Source: Axinella damicornis
Taxonomy: Eukaryota; Porifera; Demospongiae; Axinellida; Axinellidae
NCBI GenBank assembly: GCA_963931865.1
Contig: OZ007507.1
Span: 3,750,077 to 3,814,076, forward strand
DNA: 64,000 nt
Direction: 5' to 3'
Shown one piece after another: positions 36,780 through 47,000 of this stretch. A program made the position numbers and the translations under genes. The first letter of the stretch is position 1; every line of letters starts with the position of its first letter. The notes beneath the pieces are model-generated. The model saw nothing but the letters and a program-made list of their open reading frames with translations, ran no database searches and was not told the origin of the DNA.

Positions 36780-36892
36780 TCACCCCCATGTTCCCACCCC
36801 AGCCCCACCCCCATGCTCCCACCCCAGCCCCACCCCATGCTCCCACCCTTCCATGCTCCCACCCTCCCATGCTCCCACCCCAGCCCCACTAT
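36780..36892. repeat. C-rich CCCATGCTCCCACC tandem repeat
   Basis: Six or more irregular copies of CCCATGCTCCCACCC(CAGCCCCAC) occur over about 110 bp. Confidence 0.8.
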
Positions 36893-37027
36893 CTATACCT
36901 GAACTTACCCTGGCGGTGAAAGGTATCAGCTCGGTTAAGGTTAGGGTGAGGCCTCACCTCACCTTAACCTCACCTCTAACCCGAATGACTTGGACACAAC
37001 TGGACTCTCTTTATATACCTGCAGAAG

Positions 37028-37150
37028 CCCTGCCGGCAACGCGTGCACCGTACCGGCAAACGCATGCACCGGTAACGCTACGATCTGATTGGTTGGATTC
37101 CGGCAAACGCACGCACCGGTAACGCTACGATCTGATTGGTTGGATTCCGT
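37028..37150. repeat. 46-bp direct repeat
   Basis: GGCAAACGCATGCACCGGTA followed by ACGCTACGATCTGATTGGTT and GGATTCC is present twice in immediate succession, differing by one base in the first part. Confidence 0.85.
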
Positions 37151-37205
37151 GGTAGTTCATATTTCGGCGGGAAATGCCCTCGGCACGCGCAAACTGTGGA
37201 CAGTG

Positions 37206-40203
37206 ATGAGCGTGTTTCTGTCTCTGTCGTTTTTCTTCGGTCACCGATGCCGTTGGCCTCCTCCGGTAAGCCCTCTCTGCCATTGGCGCTCCCTCTGTTG
37301 ATGCCCTTGTAATTGACTCCACACTCATTAGCCTCTTCCCCAGGCTCCTCCCAAGCTAGCCTCGAACCCAGGCGCGGAGGAGGGGGAGAGAGCCCCTCTC
37401 CCCCTCCTCCGCGCCTGAGTTCAAGGATACTCCCAAGCTCCTGGACAAAATGCTGGGAAGAAGCCTGGGAACAAGGCTGGAATGCCAGCAAGTGTTGTAT
37501 GGTGCATTGTGCCATGGCGCTTGGAAATAAAGATTGGCGCTTGGGAAAGAGGCCGGGGTTGTTTCTGTAGTTAGGCTTTTCTGTCGGTAGAGTCCATCTG
37601 GTCGAAGGTAATGAATGGGGAGAAGGAGAGGGATGGAAAGAAGATACTGCCCTGTATGCTTAGGGGGTTCATTCATGCAAAGATAGCCATCATCGGCAAG
37701 CTAGCTAGTTATGAATCTACTCAGCTTTCTCATTTCTCTGTAGAAAGAGAAGACTGAGGAAGAGATGAGGGAGTTGGCAGATGCTGTGGAGGTGGCCTCC
37801 TTGGATAAAGAAGTAAACAGAGTGAGTGGTGTGTGAGAGGAGAGGGGTGTAGGGGTGAAGAGTAGGGGTGGGCGATATTAGAACATTGCTATCTGCCTGA
37901 TGAAGATCCCTCGGGATTGAAACGTCGCAACTGTTTGATGAAGAAGTTTGTGCAAACAAAGACTGCCAACTATTTATTTAGTTTACAGTAATAGACTCAT
38001 ATAGTCTTTGGTCGAAGGGACCGGTCGTTTAGGATCTAGACTAATAGAATTCAACTGATGCCCCCCCCCCCCCCCCCCCACTAGACTCCGATGCATCTCC
38101 GAACGGAGATCCGACCCCTCTTCAAACCCCACTGCACATACAACTGAAGCACCTAAGATCGCTGAAAGACAAGCAAGCAAGACAAGAATCACATTTGCAG
38201 TTCGTGAAAGCCTCACTGAGGAACAACATCACCCCAGGAGGCCTGAAGATCAACATCTCACTGCAGGCTGCCGAAGCAGACAAAAATCTAAGAAAGAAGT
38301 TTCAGAAAATCATCAAGACAACTCAGATCAAACTACTGAAACTTCTGAAGGTTCACCACAAAGTAACAACAGAAACCCTAGGCAACAAAATAGCATTTTT
38401 TACACGCTGGTTTCCATGTTTCTTTGTCTTATTGTTTACTTACGTAAAGCAGAACCCTGGCGCCATTGATGTCTGCCAGTTTAGTATTTAAGCCAGCCAT
38501 TTGTGATTATTTGTACTTGCATTGCTATCTGCCTGATGAAGATCCCTCGGGATCGAAACGTCGCAACTGTTTGATGAAGAAGTTTGTGCAAACAAAGACT
38601 GCCAACTATTTATTTAGTTTACAGTATTCGATCACTCGATCACACTAGTGTAAGCGTTCTGCATGATGGTATTTTTTGTTCGAACAACTTTCACTTGACT
38701 TCTGTCGTAGAACGTGCTTGCTTCCATGAACAGGAAAGCCCTGTCCTTAGATGTTATATCACGATCACGTGCACTATTAGTTACTGCTTGAACAATTGCT
38801 GTGACGTTACATCCGTATGCAGTTTGAACTCACAAAATTGTCAGGCTGGTTCTCGTTTGACCTGGGGACAAGCCAACCCAAGAGAAGGAGGGGTAAAGAA
38901 CACACTTTACCTGAACATTATACTCCCAAAACAACCAACGCATGTTAGAAGACATGAACATCTCTTACATGCAGGTGTGGTGAGCCACCTGATGGAGATG
39001 CTAGAGAAGGAGATGAAAGAGCAGGAGGAAAAGGTTAGAATCATATGTAGAAGCATGCTACTTTGTTATATTTAATGTTGTGCACCCTCATGCCTTACGG
39101 TCATCAGGAGCGCATGAGCCGCCTTCGGCGGCTCATGCGCTCCTGCGGTCATAGCTTATATGGAAGACCTTTGCAGTACCGCACAAATGCCAATATGTCT
39201 TTCACAATTTACGTAATGGCCCCTTGCCATATAAGGTAAACATTTGTGAATACCTACTACTTCCACTAGGGTAGGCATACTGATTTTGACACTCCTTCGC
39301 CGCCTTTGGCGGCTAATGTGCTCCTGATACTGTTCATTGTTGCCCTCTGTCTACCTGATATCATCGCAGATCTCCCAGGCCTTCCCCCGCCATATTTCCA
39401 TACTGCAAGTGATCAAATACTGGCAGTGGGAACGGCCTGGGAAGGAGGCTAACTGTGCAGTCAACATGACCGAGTGGTTAAAGCATTCAACTGCTAATTG
39501 AAAGGTTGGTTACAGGTTCGAGTCCCACCACGCTTTTCTTCGTCTCTTTGGAGTTGACTCAGCCCTAATCAGTAGGTGCGTTCTTGAAGGCATTTTCACT
39601 TGAAATAGTTCTCACCGCATCCTTCGGAGGGGATGTAAAGCCATTGGTCCTAGGTTCTGCCTTCTCCAGGCCCTCGTTAGCCAGCATTGTGGTAATCACT
39701 CAGGGGCAATCCAGCAAATGACACTGAAGTATAGCAGTCAGGTTGGCGCATGGAAGAGATTGCCGCAACGTAATCTGGGTGGAGAGGTCAAAGGTCAACA
39801 ACCAAAATCAGCAGGGTCAATGGTCGACCACTGTCCCGCAGTCACAAACATCCACCTTGCCTTCACCAGTTACGTACATGCTTGAGAAACATGCAACTGC
39901 ATGGGAAACAACTGTTACTATGGAAAGGAATGTGGCATTTGAGCCTGAGAACGAGGCTAGTTGTAGTCTGACAACTATCGCCTCATATTCCTACCTATGG
40001 CTCTTTATAATTTTTCTCTCCTCTCCAGCTTGGCATTTTTGCCCACATCTTCCTCCTCTTTCCGTGCCCCTCCTTCTCTCCCTCTCTCCATCCCATCCTT
40101 CCCATCCTTTCCTCCCTCTCCTCTCCTCCCCCTCTCTCTCTCCTCTCCACCCCTACCACCTCTCTCCCCTCCCACCCCCTCTCTCTCCTCTCTTCTCTCT
40201 CCT

Positions 40204-40234
<31 letters not shown>

Positions 40235-40783
40235 CTCTCCTTAATCCTCACCCTCTTTACAAGCCATCATTGTGGCATCTTCTTTCTGCAGCCCTCCTGG
40301 CGGACACTCTAGCCGGCCACCATGAGAGGTTCAACATACAGTACCAAGCGTAAGTACATGTCACACTAGCCAGACAATGTTGTAAGACACTAGTTGATTA
40401 TGCGAAAGCTCCATTCACTCACGGGTGGTATATGATCGTTTTGAGGCCAGATCAGCAGCTACATAGTTGTGAGCAGTATTTTGTTTATGACTATCCTCAT
40501 TGGTAGTTACTAGGCTGTGTTATCAGTTACATACAGCATTGTTCTCAGGCCAAAAATGGCTTCCATACGTGAAAATACATGGAAATGGTGTAGCCTCGTT
40601 CCCAGGCTGTTCCCACCTCCAGACTTTGATTGCTTGCAGTATGCAGATACAGCTGGGGAAGGCCTGGGAGATCTGGTTGCATGCTATGACGTCAGGTAGA
40701 CACGCGGGGGGCGGTGCCCAACCGTAATAATCCCGTTTCACAGCAACCTGTCTCGAAACGGCTTCTTCTCAAGACTGACTTGA
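37206..40783 (+). CDS. Unidentified small coiled-coil protein, incomplete model
   Basis: Likely exons are 37206-37265 (MSVFLSLSFFFGHRCRWPPP), 37744-37828 (KEKTEEEMRELADAVEVASL, DKEVNRVSG), 38975-39033 (VVSHLMEMLEKEMKEQEEK), 40292-40349 (LLADTLAGHHERFNIQYQ) and 40744-40783 (ANLSRNGFFSRLT, stop). Phases agree for the first three and for the last two. Exon 3 ends in phase 0 while 40292 needs phase 1, so at least one exon between them is missing or one boundary is wrong. The N-terminal stretch is hydrophobic and could be a signal or mitochondrial targeting segment. The middle is charged and helical. I do not recognise the family. The large introns hold repeat insertions, including the Penelope-like fragment. 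Confidence 0.45.
37329..37475. mobile_element. Foldback elements, nested GCCTCGTTCCCAGGC-family copies
   Basis: TAGCCTCTTCCCCAGGCTCC pairs with AGCCTGGGAACAAGGCTGG at the right end. Inside lies a second inverted pair, TAGCCTCGAACCCAGGCGCG and CGCGCCTGAGTTCAAGGATA, around a GGAGGAGGGGGAGAGAGCCC palindrome. One element appears to have inserted into another. Confidence 0.6.
37897..37923 (+). ncRNA. Hammerhead ribozyme-like motif, copy 1
   Basis: CTGATGA (37897) and GAAAC (37919) bracket a hairpin GATCCC/GGGATT with one G-U pair. One extra A separates CTGATGA from the stem, so activity is uncertain. A GTC at the expected cleavage position follows. Confidence 0.4.
38533..38559 (+). ncRNA. Hammerhead ribozyme-like motif, copy 2
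   Basis: CTGATGA (38533-38539) and GAAAC (38555-38559) bracket a perfect six-pair stem II, GATCCC/GGGATC. TGC just before CTGATGA can pair with GCA just after the GTC at 38560-38562, giving a short stem I and a type I layout. One extra A lies between the core and stem II. Confidence 0.42.
39105..39145. mobile_element. Perfect 41-bp palindrome, CAGGAGCGCATGAGCC family
   Basis: CAGGAGCGCATGAGCCGCC and GGCGGCTCATGCGCTCCTG pair completely around a TTC loop. The same arms occur at 42727-42778, and a diverged half-copy at about 39298-39327. Confidence 0.85.
39375..39452. mobile_element. Foldback element, GCCTCGTTCCCAGGC family
   Basis: CTCCCAGGCCTTCCCCCGCC pairs with GGGAACGGCCTGGGAAGGAG. The interior CATACTGCAAGTGATCAAATACTGGCAGTG carries the family core. 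Confidence 0.6.
39465..39700 (+). mobile_element. tRNA-Ser-derived SINE-like repeat
   Basis: The head CATGACCGAGTGGTTAAAGC has an A-box shape. A TTCAA-CTGCTAA-TTGAA arm has the anticodon loop of tRNA-Ser(GCT). GGTTCGAGTCCCACC serves as a B box. The acceptor and T stems do not pair well, and a conserved-looking body follows (TCCTTCGGAGGGGATGTAAA GCC), so this is a SINE rather than a working tRNA gene. Confidence 0.6.
40201..40232. repeat. CT-rich tract with poly-C
   Basis: A C homopolymer of about 25 bp closes a longer CT-rich region that starts near 40015 (CTCTCTCC/CCCTCC units). Confidence 0.85.
40592..40680. mobile_element. Foldback element, GCCTCGTTCCCAGGC family
   Basis: TAGCCTCGTTCCCAGGCTGT is present, with an imperfect right arm AAGGCCTGGGAGATCTGGTT. 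The interior GATTGCTTGCAGTATGCAGA carries the family core. Confidence 0.5.
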
Positions 40784-40849
40784 GCCAAGAGTGTGTTCCA
40801 TTCGGTACAGAAACTTGAATTGTGCAAAATGATTGGATTAGTCCAGCTT

Positions 40850-42660
40850 AGGTGTTGGCCACCTGGCTCTGACTAAACATCAAGCCCAGACACGACCATA
40901 CTGCTTTCACCCTTTGGGTGAACATGCCCACCTCACCCTGATCCACCCCTTGCTCACACAGAACCTCCAAGGATATTGACGCACTTAAGCTGAAAGTCTC
41001 ATAGCTAACAGGTTTTGCAGTCATAAAGGGTCCTCTGCATGATTCTAGCTGATACCAAGTCGTGCCGAGACACATCAAGTCTTTTTAAAGACTCACTTGT
41101 TAATCTATTCAAAATACATGACAGTTTGTACCCCAGCCCATCAGTGTTTGATTCTTGGTGTATCTTTGGTCTGTTGTACACTAGAACGATGTTAAATTAG
41201 GTAATTATAGGTGATGAATGCATACCTAACTTGGAAGAGCCCAAAGGGTGTTGTTACCTCTTTCTGCTTACTAATAAGCACTACTGTGCACCCCTACAGG
41301 CCCCTACTGGTACTAGTGCATGTAGTCTCGGCCCCAGACCGAAACCAATTTAACCCCAGCACGGATCACTTCCAGTATCACATGTACGGTGACCTATACA
41401 TACTGATAACCTACATGCTGAGAACACTTTACATGCTGATAACACTATACATGCTGTCTATGTCTATATCAGACACCTGTTACAACTTACCCACTCTGTC
41501 TTCTCCCCCTGGAACAAAACACCCCAGGCCAAGCCCGGGTTACAAGGCGAAAGTGGGTTAGGGTTATTAGGGTTAGGGCAATGATGTCATTGCAAAGAGC
41601 CAATATTTGTCTTTGTGCAAAAATGAAGTGGATACAAACACTGCCACTGCAGTTTTTGAAGAGTTGTGAGCATTTGGAGTCCTGAGCCTCAGACTAGAAT
41701 TAGTGGAGCTTGTGGGCAATTAACTCATTATGCCCACACTTTTCTCCTTATGTAATTTTGATGGTGGGAACACACTCAGCACAATTGGTACATGTAGTCT
41801 AATTAGTGATAAATACATCATTCAACTCACATGGAATAGCAGCTGCAAGTGATTTACGCAAACACTGTTTCCGTACTTGTATTGTCTGCTTAACCCTTTA
41901 ACCCCCCATTGATGCATAGATGTGTGATTTAACCCTCTGCACTTTTAGGGCTTCTCATCAAAACATACCGTGCTCTATACAGGCTTTAGGACCAAGTTCC
42001 GGGCACAAACTCAAAAATTTGGTCAGCAGCCCCTTGGGCTTCATAGACCCCTCTGAGGGCCCCAGACGGCATTTGTTCCTCAAGCAACCAAGCAAACTGA
42101 TGGTGTGTCATGTCCCACCGTTGAGATCCAGTCAAGTTTGGGGAGGTCCTACATGAAAATCAGCGGACCTTCACCTTTGACCCCCATGGCAACTGTTTAG
42201 CTTCTGTGTGGTCGAATATCATTGCCAGAGGGGGCTCTTGATGTGTGCTTGCCCCACCAAGTCTGGCCCCTGAGGAACGAATGCTGTGGGAGGGGAGCAC
42301 CTGCGAATGTATTTCATGCATGTTGGCTTTGGAATGTTCATTAGAGCATGCGCAAATGAATTGTGACATCATTGGTGTTGGACTTCACTTCCTCTGAGTT
42401 GCTCTTTTGTAGCTAAAAATAATCACATCTGATACAGTGATGTTGACTTCCTGTTCTGGTACAGATCTGTATGCAGATCTGTATGCAGATCTGTACCAGA
42501 ACTGAAAATTTACTGAACTGTGACAGATACGTTGCTACAGATGCGTATTGGATACTTTATGTGTTAAATGGATCAAAGTGCTACATTACCTGATTCAGAT
42601 GTGTATGTATGAAATTCTGTATTGTATCTGTAAAGAAGGATGTGTTTCAGATGTGTAAAT
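40850..42660. other. Non-coding stretch, no gene supported
   Basis: A short GGTTAGGGTTATTAGGGTTAGGG segment lies at 41555-41578, and a hairpin TTCTGGTACAGATCTGTATG/CAGATCTGTACCAGAAC at about 42456-42501. No exon with splice support was found on either strand. Confidence 0.3.
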
Positions 42661-42726
42661 ACTGTACAGAAAATATCTAGCCTCGTTCCCAGGCCCGAGA
42701 GAGGAGGAGAAAAGGCTATGTAATAT

Positions 42727-42778
42727 CAGGAGCGCATGAGCCGCCGAAGGCTACAAAAGAGCGGCTCATGCGCTCCTG
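42727..42778. mobile_element. 52-bp hairpin, CAGGAGCGCATGAGCC family
   Basis: CAGGAGCGCATGAGCCGC is mirrored by GCGGCTCATGCGCTCCTG around a 16-bp loop (CGAAGGCTACAAAAGA). Confidence 0.8.
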
Positions 42779-43140
42779 GTAATATCTAGCCTCGTTCCGG
42801 CCGGCACCAGCTTCAAGTTATCCGCCGAGTCATCCGCCGAGTGACTTCCGGTATACTTTTCCGCGGCCGCCGACTCGAAACTTTGCTAGAACCCCGCATG
42901 AAGTGCTTCTTTTGGAGTACAGGCAGGAAGAGCATGGGGAGTAAATCGCAAAAAGCCTGCAGGGTGGATAACTGTAAGTTAAGTCTCCGTCAACTATGCT
43001 ATGTATAACTACTTTCGATCACCGTTACATGTACACACAGCATGAAATGGCATACTGTCAGGCACATTTGAACCAAGGGCATAGACAGTAAGGGTTTCCT
43101 CTTCAGAGAACGCACAAAAAATCAGTTCCAGGGTTATAGA

Positions 43141-43533
43141 TAGTCTCGGAACCAGACCCTTCGTGCGGGGGAGGAGGAAAGGGTCTGGGCACGTTCCTAC
43201 ATTCGAGTTGTCCTCACGGAATGTAATTATGCGTGGTAATTAGCAATCAACTGCGATACCACACGTACGATCACAGTCACCTGCTCGTTGCTCCCCTCGA
43301 CTTTTGTCAGACACTCGCGGGTAACGCGGTACGGCACAGCGATTTGCCGTGTCTAGTCACTGGCGACATCGAAAGCCTGGAGAAAAATTGTTTCCCTGAC
43401 GTCATTCGCAATCAACGCTTCTGATTCGTTAGGTCAACATTCCAACCTGGGGACAACTCGAATGTAAGATGGTGCCCAGACCCTTTCCTCCTCCCCTGCA
43501 CAAAGGGTCTGGTTCCGAGGACCGAGACTAGGT
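43141..43533. mobile_element. Non-autonomous TIR element, about 75-bp inverted repeats
   Basis: The left end (AGTCTCGGAACCAGACCCTT ... GGGTCTGGGCACG ... TACATTCGAGTTGTCC) is mirrored at 43459-43533 (GGACAACTCGAATGTA ... GTGCCCAGACCCTTTCC ... GGTCTGGTTCCGAGGACCGA). The interior of about 245 bp has no transposase. Each TIR is itself partly palindromic. Confidence 0.75.
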
Positions 43534-43945
43534 TATAGACAGAGACTATTTTCTACTGAGTCAGTACGATGCTGAAGGTACCAGCTGTGAACAAGCATGT
43601 ACAGCTATATGACATGCTGGCCAGATGGTGGTAGGGGCAGGGGGCTGAGGAGGGGGGAGCTCAGATGAATCTCTGGACAACAGTCCCAAGACTTACCACA
43701 AAGATTTCAAGCCTCAATCCCCTCAAAGTCATGTGTGTATGTGGGGGAGTGTGGTACTGTAGTCGCTCGTATGAGAGTTGGACCTGTACGTAAAAGTGAT
43801 TATGTGAGCTGTGCTTAATAACACACCACCATGGTATGTTGTGTAGTGATGGTCTGATGGGGTCAATGCCAATGCCCAAAGGTTCAGTGACTATAGTATC
43901 CAGTTGTAGTGAAATGAGTGTTTTTCATGATGAACTTCCTCTTTG

Positions 43946-43949
<4 letters not shown>

Positions 43950-43988
<39 letters not shown>
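43950..43988. repeat. (CA)n microsatellite
   Basis: A CA run lies 40 bp upstream of the large satellite. Confidence 0.9.
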
Positions 43989-43991
<3 letters not shown>

Positions 43992-44024
43992 CCAAAAGGA
44001 AACCTGGCTCACCACAAAGATTTC

Positions 44025-47000
44025 CTACCTGCTCTACCTGGCTCTACCTCTGCTCTACCTGGATCTACCTCTGCTCTACCTGGCTCTACCTCTGCTCTAC
44101 CTGGCTCTACCTGGCTCTACCTCTGCTCTACCTGGTTCTACCTCTGCTCTACCTGGCTCTACCTGGCTCTACCTCTGCTCTACCTGGCTCTACCTCTGCT
44201 CTACCTGGCTCTACCTCTGCTCTACCTCTGCTCTAACTGGCTCTACCTCTGCTCTACCTGGCTCTACCTCTGCTCTACCTGGCTCTACCTGGCTCTACCT
44301 CTGCTCTACCTGGCTCTACCTGTGCTCTACCTGGCTCTACCTCTGCTCTACCTGGCTCTACCTCTGCTCTACCTCTGCTCTACCTGGCTCTACCTCTGCT
44401 CTACCTCTGCTCTACCTGGCTCTACCTGGCTCTACCTCTGCTCTACCTGGCTCTACCTCTGCTCTACCTCTGCTCTACCTGGCTCTACCTCTGCTCTACC
44501 TCTGCTCTACCTGGCTCTACCTCTGCTCTACCTGGCTCTACCTCTGCTCTACCTGGCTCTACCTGGCTCTACCTCTGCTCTACCTGGCTCTACCTCTGCT
44601 CTACCTGGCTCTACCTCTGCTCTACCACTGCTCTACCTGGCTCTACCTCTGCTCTACCTGGCTCTACCTCTGCTCTACCTGCCTCTACCTGGCTCTATAT
44701 ACCTCTGCTCTACCTGGCTCTACCTCTGCTCTCCCTGGCTCTACCTCGGCTCTACCTCTGCTCTACCTGGCTCTACCTCTGCTCTACCTCTGCTCTACCT
44801 GGCTCTACCTCTGCTCTACCTGGCTCTACCTCTGCTCTACCTGGCTTTACCTGGCTCTACCTCTGCTCTACCTGGCTCTACCTCTGCTCTACCTGGCTCT
44901 ACCTCTGCTCTACCTGGCTCTACCTCTGCTCTACCTGGCTCTACCTCTGCTCTACCTCTGCTCTACCTGGCTCTACCTCTGCTCTACCTCTGCTCTACCT
45001 GGCTTTACCTCTGCTCTACCTGGCTCTACCTCTGCTCTACCTGGCTCTACCTGGCTCTACCTCTGCTCTACCTGGCTCTACCTCTGCTCTACCTGGCTCT
45101 ACCTCTGCTCTACCTGCCTCTACCTGGCTCTATATACCTCTGCTTTACCTGGCTCTACCTCTGCTCTACCTGGCTCTACCTCTGCTCTACCTCTGCTCTA
45201 CCTGGCTCTACCTCTGCTCTACCTCTGCTCTACCTGGCTCTACCTGGCTCTACCTCTGCTCTACCTGGCTCTACCTCTGCTCTACCTGGCTCTACCTCTG
45301 CTCTACCTCTGCTCTACCTGGCTCTACCTCTGCTCTACCTCTGCTCTACCTGGCTCTACCTCTGCTCTACCTGGCTCTACCTCTGCTCTACCTCTGCTCT
45401 ACCTGGCTCTACCTCTGCTCTACCTCTGCTCTACCTGGCTCTACCTCTGCTGTACCTGGCTCTACCTCTGCTCTATCTGGCTCTACCTCTGCTCTACCTG
45501 GCTCTACCTCTGCTCTACCTCTGCTCTACCTGGCTCTACCTCTGCTCTACCTCTGCTCTACCTGGCTCTACCTGGCTCTACCTCTGCTCTGCCTGGCTCT
45601 ACCTCTGCTCTACCTGGCTCTACCTCTGCTCTACCTCTGCTCTACCTGGCTCTACCTCTTCTCTACCTCTGCTCTACCTGGCTCTACCTCTGCTCTACCT
45701 GGCTCTACCTCTGCTCTACCTGGCTCTACCTCTGCTCTACCTCTGCTCTACCTGGCTCTACCTCTGCTCTACCTCTGCTCTACCTGGCTCTACCTCTGCT
45801 CTACCTCTGCTCTACCTGGCTCTACCTCTGCTCTACCTGGCTCTACCTCTGCTCTACCTGGCTCTACCTGGCTCTACCTCTGCTCTACCTGGCTCTACCT
45901 CTGCTCTACCTGGCTCTACCTCTGCTCTACCTCTGCTCTACCTCTGCTCTACCTGGCTCTACCTCTGCTCTACCTCTGCTCTACCTGGCTCTACCTCTGC
46001 TCTACCTCTGCTCTACCTGGCTCTACCTGGCTCTACCTCTGCTCTACCTGGCTCTACCTCTGCTCTACCTGGCTCTACCTCTGCTCTACCTCTGCTCTAC
46101 CTGGCTCTACCTCTGCTCTACCTCTGCTCTACCTAGCTCTACCTCTGCTCTACCAGGCTCTACCTCTGCTCTACCTGGCTCTACCTGGCTCTACCTCTGC
46201 TCTACCTGGCTCTACCTCTGCTCTACCTGGCTCTACCTCTGCTCTACCACTGCTCTACCTGGCTCTACCTCTGCTCTACCTGGCTCTACCTCTGCTCTAC
46301 CTGGCTCTACCTCTGCTCTATCTCTGCTCTACCTGGCTCTACCTCTGCTCTACCTCTGCTCTACCTGGCTCTACCTCTGCTCTACCTGGCTCTACCTCTG
46401 CTCTACCTGGCTCTACCTCTGCTCTATCTCTGCTCTACCTGGCTCTACCTCTGCTCTACCTCTGCTCTACCTGGCTCTACCTCTGCTCTACCTCTGCTCT
46501 ACCTGGCTCTACCTCTGCTCTACCTGGCTCTACCTCTGCTCTACCTGGCTCTACCTGGCTCTACCTCTGCTCTACCTGGCTCTACCTCTGCTCTACCTGG
46601 CTCTACCTCTGCTCTACCTCTGCTCTACCTGGCTCTACCTCTGCTCTACCTCTGCTCTACCTCGCTCTACCTGGCTCTACCTCTGCTCTACCTGGCTCTA
46701 CCTCTGCTCTACCTGGCTCTACCTCTACTCTACCTCTGCTATACCTGGCTGTACCTCTGCTCTACCTCTGCTCTACCTGGCTCTACCTCTGCTGTACCTG
46801 GCTCTACCTCTGCTCTACCTGGCTCTACCTGGCTCTACCTCTGCTCTACCTGGCTCTACCTCTGCTCTACCTGGCTCTACCTCTGCTCTACCTCTGCTCT
46901 ACCTGGCTCTACCTCTGCTCTACCTGGCTCTACCTCTGCTCTACCTGGCTCTACCTCTGCTCTACCTCTGCTTTACCTGGCTCTACCTCTGCTCTACCTC

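Larger units (their letters stand above)
37884..38626 (+). mobile_element. Truncated Penelope-like retroelement with 107-bp direct repeats
   Basis: Direct repeats at 37884-37990 and 38520-38626 are 107 bp long and differ by a single base. Between them an open region reads HIQLKHLRSLKDKQARQESH, then LQFVKASLRNNITPGGLKIN. This resembles the N-terminal segment of Penelope-like polyproteins (basic helix, then ...SHL-F...C/S L-x-N-x-I-x-P-x-GL), in my recollection of that family. Each repeat carries a hammerhead-like motif, as do the pseudo-LTRs of many such elements. No reverse transcriptase or GIY-YIG domain remains, so the copy is an internally deleted remnant. A poly-C run at 38060-38079 interrupts the interior. 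Confidence 0.55.

Noticed and set aside
39465..39545. Functional tRNA-Ser(GCT)
   Set aside because: The anticodon arm and B box look right, but the acceptor and T stems do not pair and a SINE body follows.
41555..41578. Interstitial telomere repeat (TTAGGG)n
   Set aside because: Only two or three imperfect units; too short to be more than chance.
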